A stretch of DNA of 64,000 nucleotides from Nostoc sp. NIES-4103 (GCF_002368335.1 NZ_AP018288.1:6329221-6393220); one strand, 5' to 3'. Positions 16,748 to 25,161 are shown, numbered from the stretch's first letter. The notes: generated by a model not told the origin, from the sequence alone. Numbers and translations are program-made.

Positions 16748-17359
16748 CTAAACAGCAGAGAAGTAGACTTTTGACTTCACTGGGTCGGGAACCATTGTTT
16801 GATCACCAGGTTGCCAACCAGCTGGGCAAACTTCATCGGGGTGCGACTGAACGTACTGAATTGCTTGCAATGTCCGCAGAGTTTCATCAACGCTGCGACC
16901 AAAAGCTAGGTTGTTGATAGTGGCGTGCTGTATGATACCATCTTTGTCGATGATGAATAAACCACGTAAAGCAATGCCTGCTGCTGGGTCTAAAACATTG
17001 TAAGCGGCGCTAATTTCTTTCTTGATGTCGGAAACTAGAGGATAATTCAGGTCGCCGACACCACCAGACTTGCGATCAGTTTGAATCCAAGCAAGGTGAG
17101 AGAATTCGCTGTCTACGGAAGCCCCAAGGATTTCCGTATTTAATTTCTTGAATTCTTCGTAGCGATCGCTAAACGCTGTGATTTCAGTGGGGCAAACAAA
17201 GGTAAAGTCTAGGGGGTAGAAAAATAGGACGACATACTTACCACGATAGTCGGAAAGTTTAATCGTCTTAAATTCCTGATCGACTACAGCCGTTGCTGTA
17301 AAATCAGGAGCTTGTTGACCAACGCGGAGGCTTCCTTCTGTTCCGTAAGTGAGGGACAT
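16748..17359 (-). CDS. Typical 2-Cys peroxiredoxin
   Basis: Thioredoxin-dependent peroxidase, 203 aa, cytoplasmic, that reduces H2O2 and organic peroxides. The peroxidatic Cys56 sits in the DFTFVCPTE motif and the resolving Cys is in EVCPAGWQPG near residue 178. GGVGDLNYPL and the C-terminal YFSAV (YF-motif like) indicate a typical, overoxidation-sensitive 2-Cys enzyme. ATG at 17359 is preceded on the minus strand by AAAGGAGAATTAGG, a good ribosome binding site. It is divergent from the debranching enzyme gene. Confidence 0.95.
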   Translation of the reverse strand: MSLTYGTEGSLRVGQQAPDFTATAVVDQEFKTIKLSDYRGKYVVLFFYPLDFTFVCPTEITAFSDRYEEFKKLNTEILGASVDSEFSHLAWIQTDRKSGGVGDLNYPLVSDIKKEISAAYNVLDPAAGIALRGLFIIDKDGIIQHATINNLAFGRSVDETLRTLQAIQYVQSHPDEVCPAGWQPGDQTMVPDPVKSKVYFSAV

Positions 17360-17680
17360 TAACCTAATTCTCCTTTGACTTATATCCTTACTAATAGCGT
17401 TGGAGTTTGGGCCAGATAAAACTTACCCATCCACGCTGTCACCTTTTGGGGTACTCTTCACTGCGGGTTCTCCTTCGGAATGCGAGAAACCCTTTTCTTG
17501 GGGAGATGCGATCGCGAACGGGGAATGCAGTTCCTTCTGTTAGGCGGGCTAAACCTTCCTATCCAGCGAGAGCGACTACCCTACGGGTTCTCCCTTAGGA
17601 GTACGCCGAACAGGGTTGTGTCACAGTTTGATTACGATCTGTTACGACTATATCATAGTCATAACGATTTTGAGTAGCAA
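17360..17680. other. Divergent region with GC-rich mosaic repeat and dyad
   Basis: Positions about 17450-17620 carry GC-rich degenerate repeats with GCGGGTTCTCCTTCGGAATG and CTACGGGTTCTCCCTTAGGA. A near-perfect dyad follows at 17641-17665, directly before the debranching enzyme start. No gene is supported. Confidence 0.6.
17641..17665. promoter_or_regulatory. Dyad symmetry upstream of the debranching enzyme gene
   Basis: GTTACGACTAT and ATAGTCATAAC are inverted arms of 11 bp with one mismatch around a 3-bp centre. The dyad ends 15 bp before the ATG at 17681. It looks like an operator, but the protein that binds it is unknown. Confidence 0.4.
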
Positions 17681-19831
17681 ATGGCTGAATTAGATACAAG
17701 AGAATGGTTACTCACCAATGGCTTGGGAAGTTTTGCCAGTGGTACAGTTTCTGATGTTCGCACCCGTACTTACCACGGGTGGCTATTTGCCGCTACAAAT
17801 CCCCCTTCTGGGCGTACTCTGCTAATTTCGCATTTAGAAGCAAGTTTGGAAGTATCAGGTGAGGTTATCGCACTGGGGACGAATTTCTGGCGTAGCGGTA
17901 AGATTGAACCGAGAGGCTACAAACTGCTACGTTCTTTTGATTTCAACCCCGTGCCCAAATGGGTTTGGAGTCAAGCTCACTGGCAGTTGAGTAGACAGTT
18001 GTTGATGCCTTATGGTTTGGGGACTAGGGACTGGGGACTAAGGACTAGGTACTGGGAAAACACTTTTACCCAATCCCCAATACCCAGTACCCAATTTTGC
18101 CATAGTCTTTTAATTCAGTATCGTTATGATGGGACAGATACAGGTATTTTAAGACTACGACTGTTGATAAGCGATCGCGATTTTCATCACCAGCAAGCTG
18201 CTAGTCCTAGTTTAGAATTTTCGCAATTGCTTGGTGAAAAGCAACTCTGTCTACAAGCAATCATCTCTAGACGCTTTGGCACACCTTGGCACTTGCGTTG
18301 GACACAAGGAGAATATGCACCAAACGCAGTTTGGTACTGGAATTATGAGTTGCCAGAAGAAACGCAGCGAGGATTAGGCGATTATGAAGACCTGTACAGT
18401 CCTGGTTATTTAACAGTTGTTCTTAGGCCTGGAGATGCAGTAACTTTAGAAGTCCAGATGGGTTTCCCCGACCTACGGCAAAGTGCCCTTACCAGTGAAA
18501 CTTTTGCAGAAGCTGTAGAAGCAGAGCAAGAAAGGCTTTCCCAGATTTTTGGATGGAATGAAGGGGGGATGAGGAGATGGGGGGATGAGGAGATGGGGAA
18601 GCAGGGGAGTAAGCCTATGCCCAATGCCCCATGCCCAATGCCCCATGCCCAATCTCTAATTTGGCAACAACTATTAAAAGCTGGCGATCAATTTATCGTT
18701 TATCGAGCCTCAATTAGTGGCCCTACGGTCATTGCTGGTTATCACTGGTTCAATGACTGGGGACGTGATACCTTAATTTCCTTACCGGGTTTGACGTTAG
18801 TACCACGGCGCTTTGACCTGGCAAAAGGATTGTTGCAAACTTTTGGGCGTTACTGTTCTCAAGGTCTGATTCCTAATGCCTTTCCTGATGGTAATGACGA
18901 ACCATTTTACAATAGTATTGATGCGGCACTGTGGTGGATTGAAACATTAGGGCTTTATTTGGAAGCTACTGAAGATTGGCAATTTTTGGCAGAGCAATTT
19001 CCAGTCGTCCAGCAAATCTATAAAGCCTTTATTGGTGGTACACGTTTCAATATCCAAGTTGATGCTACTGATGGGTTAGTCAGTTGGGATGCTCTTGGGG
19101 TAGCCCTGACTTGGATGGATGCAGTGGTTGAGGGACAGCCGATCACACCCCGACGCGGTAAGCCTGTGGAAATCAATGCACTGTGGTATTCTGCATTATG
19201 TTGGATGAGTCAGTGGGCAGAAAAATTGAGTGAACTGAAGTTGGGCGACCCGGTACGTCTAGCAAAGCAGGCACAGCGTTATGCTCAGCAAGCACAACAG
19301 GTTACAGTCTCACTGCAAAAGTTTTGGAATCCACAGTTGAACTACTTTTATGACACCATTGAGCCAGACGATCGCCGTAATTCTCAAATTCGCCCTAATG
19401 CTGTTTTAGCATTGTCATTGCAGCATTGTGGATTTCCCGAACAGCAGGGGCGTTTGATACTGGATTTGGCAGTTGAGCGTTTGCTTACTCCCTATGGTAT
19501 TCGTAGTCTTGATAGAAATGACCCCGAATATGTGGGGAAATATATAGGCAATTTACAGGAGCGCGATCGCGCTTATCACCAGGGCACTGTTTGGTGTTGG
19601 CTGATTGGCCCTTTTATCCGTGCTTGGAAGCGTTTCTACCCAAATCAACCACTGCCTTTTAGTTGGCAACCACTTTTAGATCACCTTCTATCTGATGGCT
19701 GTCTTGGTTCTATTTCCGAAATTTTTGACGGCGACCCACCTCATGCACCAAGAGGTGCCGTTGCTCAAGCTTGGTCTGTGGCTGAGGTTATACGCCACAT
19801 CCATCAGTGGGGAGTAGAGAGTGGGGAATAG
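17681..19831 (+). CDS. Glycogen debranching enzyme (amylo-alpha-1,6-glucosidase type)
   Basis: Predicted GH133-like enzyme acting on alpha-1,6 branches of glycogen in the cytoplasm, 716 aa. The N-terminal domain starts REWLLTNGLGSFASGTVSDVRTRTYHGWL, the classic start of this family. The C-terminal (alpha/alpha)6 part has WFNDWGRDTLISLPGL, LIPNAFPDGNDEPFYNSIDAALWW, VEINALWYSAL and YHQGTVWCWLIGPFI. Two segments do not fit the family: about residues 112-140 (LGTRDWGLRTRYWENTFTQS) and about 294-324 (GGMRRWGDEEMGKQG, NAPCPMPHA). Both are translations of STRR-type DNA inserted in frame. The gene still reads through, so the enzyme is probably functional. A dyad precedes the start. Confidence 0.88.
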   Translation: MAELDTREWLLTNGLGSFASGTVSDVRTRTYHGWLFAATNPPSGRTLLISHLEASLEVSGEVIALGTNFWRSGKIEPRGYKLLRSFDFNPVPKWVWSQAHWQLSRQLLMPYGLGTRDWGLRTRYWENTFTQSPIPSTQFCHSLLIQYRYDGTDTGILRLRLLISDRDFHHQQAASPSLEFSQLLGEKQLCLQAIISRRFGTPWHLRWTQGEYAPNAVWYWNYELPEETQRGLGDYEDLYSPGYLTVVLRPGDAVTLEVQMGFPDLRQSALTSETFAEAVEAEQERLSQIFGWNEGGMRRWGDEEMGKQGSKPMPNAPCPMPHAQSLIWQQLLKAGDQFIVYRASISGPTVIAGYHWFNDWGRDTLISLPGLTLVPRRFDLAKGLLQTFGRYCSQGLIPNAFPDGNDEPFYNSIDAALWWIETLGLYLEATEDWQFLAEQFPVVQQIYKAFIGGTRFNIQVDATDGLVSWDALGVALTWMDAVVEGQPITPRRGKPVEINALWYSALCWMSQWAEKLSELKLGDPVRLAKQAQRYAQQAQQVTVSLQKFWNPQLNYFYDTIEPDDRRNSQIRPNAVLALSLQHCGFPEQQGRLILDLAVERLLTPYGIRSLDRNDPEYVGKYIGNLQERDRAYHQGTVWCWLIGPFIRAWKRFYPNQPLPFSWQPLLDHLLSDGCLGSISEIFDGDPPHAPRGAVAQAWSVAEVIRHIHQWGVESGE
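18015..18100. repeat. In-frame STRR insertion 1 in the debranching enzyme gene
   Basis: GGGGACTAGGGACTGGGGAC and later CCCAATCCCCAATACCCAGT are the same heptamer DNA found between genes. They lie inside the coding frame and keep it open. Confidence 0.8.
18558..18652. repeat. In-frame repeat insertion 2 in the debranching enzyme gene
   Basis: GAGGAGATGGGG-type units followed by tandem CCCAATGCCCCATG-type units, in frame with the gene. The same unit types occur at 12830-12870 and 52560-52600. Confidence 0.75.
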
Positions 19832-20478
19832 TAGGGGACTGGTTTAGCAAACTTATTGAATTTATAGCAAGCTATTCAGTCTTGATAGACTCGTAAAGTA
19901 GACCCTCAGCACTGATAACTTTTAAAGTGGCTCAGGTCGGATTTGAACCAACGACCCCAGGCTTATGAGTCCCGTGCTCTAACCAACTGAGCTACTGAGC
20001 CAAATTTTTCAATCCTTTATTAGGATAGCATACAAGTTCGGCTATGGCTAGTCTCTTTGACAGTTAATTTTGAACTGCGGATTGGGGACTAGGGACTGGG
20101 GAACTCGGCGGCCCCACGACCCTTCGGGTTCGGTAGTCCCCCAGACGCTCGTTCGCCTTTGGCGTCTCCCCTTGGGAGAAGACACGGCTTAGCTGCGCTA
20201 ACGACGGGAACCGCCAAGACGGGGGCTACCTCACCGGAGGGAGTGGGGATTAGGGGCAATGGGGATTGGGAGGATTTAAGTAAAAATCCTCAAAAAATTT
20301 AGCGAATTTTGGGCTTTTCACCTTTGTATCTTAGTGCCTTAGTGGTTCCTACAGCAGTTTTCGTTATTAAACTCTTGTTTATACGTATATCTCCTCAGTC
20401 TGCCTGGAACTGATTCTTATATCGATATCGCTAAAATTAAAGAAGCATTTATATTAAAAAATCACAACTTCTACAGTT
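19832..20478. other. Region with tRNA and mosaic repeat
   Basis: The tRNA (19928-20001) is the only gene. Further on are STRR units (about 20082-20102), a GC-rich mosaic repeat (20101-20240, with CCACGACCCTTCGGGTTCGG and CCTTTGGCGTCTCCCCTTGG), and AT-rich DNA before the GNAT gene. Confidence 0.6.
19928..20001 (-). tRNA. tRNA-Met (anticodon CAT)
   Basis: Cloverleaf on the minus strand. The acceptor GGCTCAG pairs with CTGAGCC, with discriminator A at 19928. The D arm is GCTC-AGTTGGTTA-GAGC. The anticodon loop is CTCATAA, anticodon CAT. The T arm is GTTGG-TTCAAAT-CCGAC. The anticodon stem CGGGA/GCCTG has one mismatch next to the loop (A31-G39). The 3' CCA is not encoded. Elongator Met is most likely. 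A lysidine-modified tRNA-Ile2 also reads as CAT and cannot be fully excluded. Confidence 0.9.
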
Positions 20479-21123
20479 ATGAAAAACTTTGATGAAACTG
20501 AGGCAATTTATGTCCGCGAATTAGGAATAGATGACATTGCTCCTGTTTACCACTTAGGAGAAGAGTTATTTACCAGTGATTCGTATCCTTATTTATATCG
20601 TACATGGGACGAATGGGAGGTCATTGGACTTTATAACACAGATCCAGAATATTGCCTGGTTGCCGAAACAGATGCAGGTTTAGCAGGATTCATTTTAGGC
20701 ACTATTATCACTAAAGCGTCTTGGACTTATGGATATATTTTGTGGTTAGGAGTAAGTCCCAAGTTTCAGCGTCAGGGTGTAGCAGATAAGCTAGTTGATA
20801 AAGTCGTTGCTCGCATGATTGAAGACGGAGCGCGGTTCATGTTGGTAGATACTGACCCCGCTAATACCCCAGCAATTAAATTTTTTCATCGTAAAGGTTT
20901 TGGTAATGTCCGCCAACATGTATTCTTATCCATGAATTTAAGTAAGCATGAATATTATGGCAGATTAATTGATTATGAACACCAAAAAGCTGAAAGAGCA
21001 GGTTATAGGCGATCGCGTCCTGCAATTCGCACACGCAAGTCTGATAATGTAGCGAATGAATTACTTTTAAATCCTCTGATCAATGACTTGGAAACAGCTG
21101 AGGAACAACCTGATATTTCATAG
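20479..21123 (+). CDS. GNAT-family N-acetyltransferase
   Basis: 214 residues, cytoplasmic, predicted acetyl-CoA-dependent N-acetyltransferase. The acetyl-CoA binding motif appears as LGVSPKFQRQGVADKLVDKVV (about residues 93-113, with QRQGVA). Motif B is TDPANTPAIKFFHRKGFGNVRQHVFLSMNL, with the family-typical FFxxxGF. A charged C-terminal tail (YRRSRPAIRTRKS) follows. The substrate is unknown. It lies between a tRNA and recJ with STRR and MITE-like DNA on its 3' side. Confidence 0.8.
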   Translation: MKNFDETEAIYVRELGIDDIAPVYHLGEELFTSDSYPYLYRTWDEWEVIGLYNTDPEYCLVAETDAGLAGFILGTIITKASWTYGYILWLGVSPKFQRQGVADKLVDKVVARMIEDGARFMLVDTDPANTPAIKFFHRKGFGNVRQHVFLSMNLSKHEYYGRLIDYEHQKAERAGYRRSRPAIRTRKSDNVANELLLNPLINDLETAEEQPDIS

Positions 21124-21261
21124 TTAGGAGTTAGGAGTTAGGAGTGAAGAGTTATAACTTAGAAAAGTGTATAAAGCTAAATTTATAGTAAAGTATATCA
21201 GGCTTATATTTCAACATGATTTGTGGTAAAAATTATGATAAAAATGCCTAACACATCATGT

Positions 21262-21391
21262 TATATAGCAGTCCTAAATCATTCGTGAAAATTTGAGATA
21301 GTCGTAACCCCCCTGTAGTCCCCCCTTGGTAAGGGGTGACGGCGTTAGCCGGGGGTGAATTTTCTTACAAATCATTTAGGATTACTATATA
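21262..21391. mobile_element. MITE-like element with TATATAG termini
   Basis: Left end TATATAGCAGTCCTAAATCA and inverted right end TATATAGTAATCCTAAATGA match at about 23 of 28 positions. The 130-bp interior has a GC-rich hairpin region (CCCCCCTTGGTAAGGGGTGA, GCCGGGGGTG) and no reading frame. The shape is that of a small non-autonomous transposon, possibly of the TA-targeting IS630/Tc1 type. Confidence 0.6.
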
Positions 21392-21420
21392 TCCATGCGT
21401 GATAGCAAAGCCGTAACTTG

Positions 21421-21600
21421 AAGAAGAATTCAGAAGTTAGAATTCAGGAGTCAGAATCAATCAGTCGCGGGTCTGAATCCCCGACTGAATGAAGACCACC
21501 AAATCGTAGATTTAGAGGGGGTGTAAAAACGCCGTTTATTCATCCGCAGCTTCGCACAGAATTCAATTTCTTCTTCTGGCTCCTGACTCCTGAATTCTGT
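21421..21600 (+). mobile_element. Hairpin-rich TIR element, copy 1
   Basis: Ends AGAATTCAGGAGTCAG and, inverted, CAGAATTCAGGAGTCAG. Inside is a strong hairpin, AATCAGTCGCGGG against CCCCGACTGAAT. A weaker stem around CCAAATC/GATTT follows. A second copy in the opposite orientation lies at 57581-57740, showing it is a dispersed element. No protein is encoded. Confidence 0.65.
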
Positions 21601-21703
21601 TTGATAACAACAAGAAAGCGGTAGAAACAGCCAAGCCGTTTTTTGCCTTTTCTACTTTAAATTGACTAACTCCTAACTCCTAACTCCTAACTTCTAAATT
21701 AAT

Positions 21704-24121
21704 ATGCCAGAACAACAGTGGACGATAGCAACAACTGATAAACCACCTGATTGGTTTGTCCAAATAGTAAAAGAATATACGCCCCTATCAAGTGGACTTT
21801 ATGCAGCACAATTATTGTGGCAACGGGGAATAAAAGATAGTAAACAATTAGCAGCTTTTATTAACTATAAAGCTTATCAACCTACAAGTCCCTTTGAGTT
21901 TGGACAAGAAATGCAACTAGCGGTGGAACGGTTGCAAAAGGCGCGTAATCTTGGTGAAAAAGTTGCTATTTGGGGAGACTTTGATGCTGATGGTATCACA
22001 TCTACTGCTGTGTTGTGGGATGGGTTGGGGCAATTTTTTCGCCAAAACACTCAGTTAGTTTATTACATTCCCAATCGTCTCACAGAATCTCACGGACTTA
22101 ACAATCAGGGAATTGATAATTTAGCAAAACAAGGTTGTCAATTAATAGTGACTTGTGACACAGGTAGCACTAATATTAATGAAATTATTTATGCTAAACA
22201 GTTAGGTATAGATGTGATAGTTACAGACCACCACACCTTACCTGAAGAACGCCCACCAGTTACAGCAATTATTAATCCCCGTTATCTACCAAAAGAACAT
22301 CAGTTGTTTCATCTTTCTGGGGTGGCGGTGGCTTACAAATTGGTGGAAGCCCTTTATCAAACTTTGCCTGATGTTCCTCAAGAAGCATTAGAAAATTTAT
22401 TAGATTTAGTGGCAGTAGGGTTAATTGCCGACTTGGTACAGCTAAGTGGAGATTGTCGTTATTTAGCGCAATTGGGAATTCAACGATTACAAGAAGATTT
22501 TAAACAGCCAGCCACAGCGCGACGACGACCAGGAGTAGGGCGATTATTGGAATTGTGCCAGAAAAGTGGCGATCGCCCCACAGATATTTCCTTTGGTTTG
22601 GGGCCGCGAATCAACGCCGTCAGCCGTATCCAAGGTGATGCTGGCTTTTGTGTAGAACTGTTGACTAGTCGGGATGTTAAACGTTGCAATGAATTAGCTG
22701 AAGTCACAGAACTAGCAAACACTCGCCGTAAATCTTTACAAAAAGATGTACAAGCCCAAGTAGCGCAAAAACTCAACCAGTTAGACTTATCAACCACCAG
22801 TGTAATTGTTTTAGTAGATGCCCAATGGCCTGGTGGTGTATTGGGCTTAGTTGCTGGACAAGTAGCACAAGAAACTGGTCGCCCGACGATTTTATTAAGC
22901 ACGGAGGGGCTGGGGACTGGGGAACTCGGGGCCCCCTCTGGGGATAAGGGGCAATGGGGACTAGGGAATGGGGAGAAATTTTCCCAATCCCCAATCCCTA
23001 ATCCCCAATACCTTGCACGTGGTTCCGCCCGTTCAATTAATTCTGTAGATTTATATCAATTGGTGAAAGACCAAGCACATCTGTTGCATCGTTTTGGTGG
23101 ACATCCTTTTGCAGCGGGTTTGAGTTTGCCAATTGAGAATATTCCTTTATTTACAGAAGCAATTAATCAGCAGTTGCGGCAATCTTTAGGCAGTATAACT
23201 TTAATGCCAACAGTGCAAGCAGATTTGACGGTGACAGTAGCAGATTTAGGGAAAGAGTTATTTTTGGAATTAAAACTCTTAGAACCTTGTGGAATGGGGA
23301 ATCCAGTTCCGAAACTGCTAATTCAAAACTGCTGGTTTGAAAATGCTTGGCATCGCAATCAACAGGATTGGCAAGGGAAAAAGGTGCAGTATATTAAAAC
23401 CGAGTTTGATATTCGGGATGATTCTACCAAAAGTCCTTTTCCCGGTGTCTGGTGGGGACATTATAAAGATGAATTACCCATAGGAAAGTGTGATTGCATA
23501 GCAGAACTAGATTACAACAGCTTCAAAAAACGCTATGAAATCAGATTAATCGCCGTCCGTCCCAGCATCAACTCAGCAGGGGTACAAGGTCTTACGCCTT
23601 TGCTAAATCAGCACTCACCACTTATAGTAGACTGGCGCAACTTTCCCACTTCCCACTCCTCACTCCCCACTCCCCCACTGATTCTCGAAGACTGTCCCAC
23701 TAGCTGGGATGATTTACGTGGCTGGTTAAAAAGATCGCTTCACAATCAGCAACAATTAGCGATCGCTTGGTCTAAACCCAACCATCAAGCACCAAAAGAA
23801 ATTTGGCTAACCTTGGTTGGTCTTGCTAAATATCTCAGTCGTACAAATCAACTAGTCACACGCGTACAACTTTTAGAAAAACTTGAGATAACTGATCAAG
23901 CCTTACTTTTAGGAATCAAAGCTTTAAAATCTTGGGGATTCACTGTCAAAAGACAAGACCGTTATTTACAATTCACCTGGAATCATAGCACCGTTTTTGA
24001 AACCAATGGCGAAGCAGCTGTTGGACAGTTTTTAGCCGCCGTTAGCGAAGAACAATTTCAGCAAAACTACTTTGCCGAAGTCCCCTTATCTACTATTGTG
24101 GCGATGATTAATAGTCAGTAG
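21704..24121 (+). CDS. recJ: Single-stranded-DNA exonuclease RecJ
   Basis: 5'-3' exonuclease of the DHH phosphoesterase family, used in recombination and repair. Metal-binding motifs: DFDADG (residues 92-97), VTCDTGSTN, TDHHTLPE and the GVAVAYKLVEAL region. The DHHA1 part has RFGGHPFAAGLSL. 805 residues is long for RecJ. A C-terminal extension (from about 640) includes a winged-helix-like region. About residues 401-436 (GLGTGELGAPSGDKGQWGLGN, SQSPIPNPQ) replace the short family linker before ARGSARSIN. They are STRR-derived DNA in frame. The gene is followed by two strong palindromes and converges on the Rieske gene. Confidence 0.92.
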   Translation: MPEQQWTIATTDKPPDWFVQIVKEYTPLSSGLYAAQLLWQRGIKDSKQLAAFINYKAYQPTSPFEFGQEMQLAVERLQKARNLGEKVAIWGDFDADGITSTAVLWDGLGQFFRQNTQLVYYIPNRLTESHGLNNQGIDNLAKQGCQLIVTCDTGSTNINEIIYAKQLGIDVIVTDHHTLPEERPPVTAIINPRYLPKEHQLFHLSGVAVAYKLVEALYQTLPDVPQEALENLLDLVAVGLIADLVQLSGDCRYLAQLGIQRLQEDFKQPATARRRPGVGRLLELCQKSGDRPTDISFGLGPRINAVSRIQGDAGFCVELLTSRDVKRCNELAEVTELANTRRKSLQKDVQAQVAQKLNQLDLSTTSVIVLVDAQWPGGVLGLVAGQVAQETGRPTILLSTEGLGTGELGAPSGDKGQWGLGNGEKFSQSPIPNPQYLARGSARSINSVDLYQLVKDQAHLLHRFGGHPFAAGLSLPIENIPLFTEAINQQLRQSLGSITLMPTVQADLTVTVADLGKELFLELKLLEPCGMGNPVPKLLIQNCWFENAWHRNQQDWQGKKVQYIKTEFDIRDDSTKSPFPGVWWGHYKDELPIGKCDCIAELDYNSFKKRYEIRLIAVRPSINSAGVQGLTPLLNQHSPLIVDWRNFPTSHSSLPTPPLILEDCPTSWDDLRGWLKRSLHNQQQLAIAWSKPNHQAPKEIWLTLVGLAKYLSRTNQLVTRVQLLEKLEITDQALLLGIKALKSWGFTVKRQDRYLQFTWNHSTVFETNGEAAVGQFLAAVSEEQFQQNYFAEVPLSTIVAMINSQ
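22905..23010. repeat. In-frame STRR insertion in recJ
   Basis: GGGGCTGGGGACTGGGGAAC and later TTCCCAATCCCCAATCCCTA are heptamer-type repeats embedded in the recJ frame, with a GGGGCCCCCTCTGGGG mosaic between them. Confidence 0.8.
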
Positions 24122-24125
24122 TCAT

Positions 24126-24155
24126 GTAGGGTGGGCAAAGCTTTGCCCACCCTAC
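24126..24155. terminator. Perfect palindrome after recJ
   Basis: GTAGGGTGGGCAAAG followed directly by its reverse complement CTTTGCCCACCCTAC, with 15-bp arms and no spacer. It sits 5 bp after the recJ stop. It is probably a terminator or a dispersed palindromic repeat, since such units recur in Nostoc-type genomes. Confidence 0.6.
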
Positions 24156-24216
24156 GTATATTTCAAAAATCGGCGCTATATTTAAACCTCATACCATTTT
24201 CAAAAATATTTGCAAC

Positions 24217-24256
24217 ACATGAGTAGGAGCGTACAGCTGTACGCCCCTACTCATGT
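24217..24256. terminator. Second palindrome between convergent recJ and Rieske genes
   Basis: ACATGAGTAGGAGCGTACAG is followed by CTGTACGCCCCTACTCATGT, almost perfectly complementary. It lies 43 bp from the stop of the minus-strand Rieske gene and probably ends transcription from both sides. Confidence 0.6.
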
Positions 24257-24298
24257 ATCCGTATCAGGTATTTCGTGAAATGATATTACATATCCGTA

Positions 24299-24724
24299 CT
24301 AGACTGGCTTGACTACAACTGAATCCCCCTCAATTTTGGCGGTGTAAGTTTTGAGGGGTTTTTCGGCTGGGCCTTTTTGTACTTGACCATCAGCCCCATA
24401 TTCTGCTTTATGGCATGGACAAGCGAACTTGTTAGCATCAGCTTTCCATTCAACCGTGCAACCTTTATGAGTGCAGGTAGGGTTGACGGCGATCAGATTT
24501 TCGCTTTTAGAAGTACCAACTACCAAAACAGGCCCAACAGGTGAGTCTTTAGCTAATAATTCACCTTTTTGATCTAATTCTGCTGAAGTACCGATCGCTT
24601 GCCAATCTTTAGACACTGGAGATGTTGGTGCGGTTGTCTGGGAAGTACAGGCGGCAATTGCCACCGGTAGGCTACTAGCTATCCAACCCAAACCTACCCA
24701 ATTAATGAAATCACGACGTTTCAT
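24299..24724 (-). CDS. Rieske 2Fe-2S protein (PetC4-like)
   Basis: 141-residue exported Rieske protein. The N-terminus KRRDFINWVGLG has a twin-arginine motif followed by a hydrophobic stretch ending IAAC. Tat export and possible lipid attachment are therefore likely. Cluster ligands are in CTHKGC and CPCH, with the usual spacing (one Cys and one His each). Start at 24724 (MKRRDFIN) is preferred over an upstream in-frame Met. It is much shorter than cytochrome b6f PetC. From memory, Anabaena PCC 7120 has a small Rieske gene (petC4) divergent from nirA, the same arrangement as here. Its redox partner is unknown. Confidence 0.8.
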   Translation of the reverse strand: MKRRDFINWVGLGWIASSLPVAIAACTSQTTAPTSPVSKDWQAIGTSAELDQKGELLAKDSPVGPVLVVGTSKSENLIAVNPTCTHKGCTVEWKADANKFACPCHKAEYGADGQVQKGPAEKPLKTYTAKIEGDSVVVKPV

Positions 24725-25161
24725 GGCTGATGAAATGAATTGTAAGTTGTGGATAATCCTGCAAGTTTGGATCAACGGCGATCGCATTTTTCAAGCATTT
24801 AGCGATCGCTTGTTAGCAGAATGTTATGCAGAAAACGCATCTTGCCAATACAGTTTCAGCAATTTTACTGCAATTTCGTAGCTATTTATACGATTTTAAC
24901 GGAAATGCCACCTTAACCTTAGAAGTATCGAAATTGTTACATGAACATTAATGAGTCCCTCTTGACAAATTTAATAAATGTAAAAAATTACAACTTACTA
25001 AACTAATTACAAAATCGCGTTCAGCTGAATCTAAGCATCTTACCCATCATCGAATAACTCAAAAATCACTGATGAACGCACTTGAGTAGAAAAATCACTT
25101 TTAACAAAAATATCTTTTAAGCCAATTCGTAATTCCCAGTTCCCAATTTCCTTTTTCACCC
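24725..25161. promoter_or_regulatory. Divergent promoter region of the Rieske gene and nirA
   Basis: 437 bp of AT-rich DNA with two HIP1-type sites (GCGATCGC-like) near the Rieske gene, the NtcA box (24878-24891) and an associated TAN3T box. The transcript leader to nirA would be about 235 nt. No gene is seen. Confidence 0.6.
24878..24891 (+). promoter_or_regulatory. NtcA binding site of the nirA operon
   Basis: GTAGCTATTTATAC matches GTA-N8-TAC exactly. A TAACCT (TAN3T) box at 24914-24919 lies 22 bp downstream. This is the canonical spacing of NtcA-activated (class II) cyanobacterial promoters, whose NtcA site replaces the -35 box. It explains induction of the nitrate cluster under nitrogen limitation. 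Confidence 0.75.

Larger units (their letters stand above)
21124..21703. other. Repeat-filled region between the GNAT gene and recJ
   Basis: Contains TTAGGAG heptamers (about 21123-21145), a TIR element (21262-21391), a second hairpin-rich element (21421-21600) and CTCCTAA heptamers just before recJ. No gene is seen. Confidence 0.75.

Noticed and set aside
16582..16917. Plus-strand frame overlapping the 2-Cys peroxiredoxin
   Set aside because: Starts in repeats and is antisense to a well-supported gene.
21421..21600. TnpB-type guide RNA region
   Set aside because: The hairpins are suggestive, but no TnpB gene or fragment is next to either copy.
24979..24993. Second NtcA site near nirA
   Set aside because: GTAAAAAATTAC has six, not eight, bases between the half sites.
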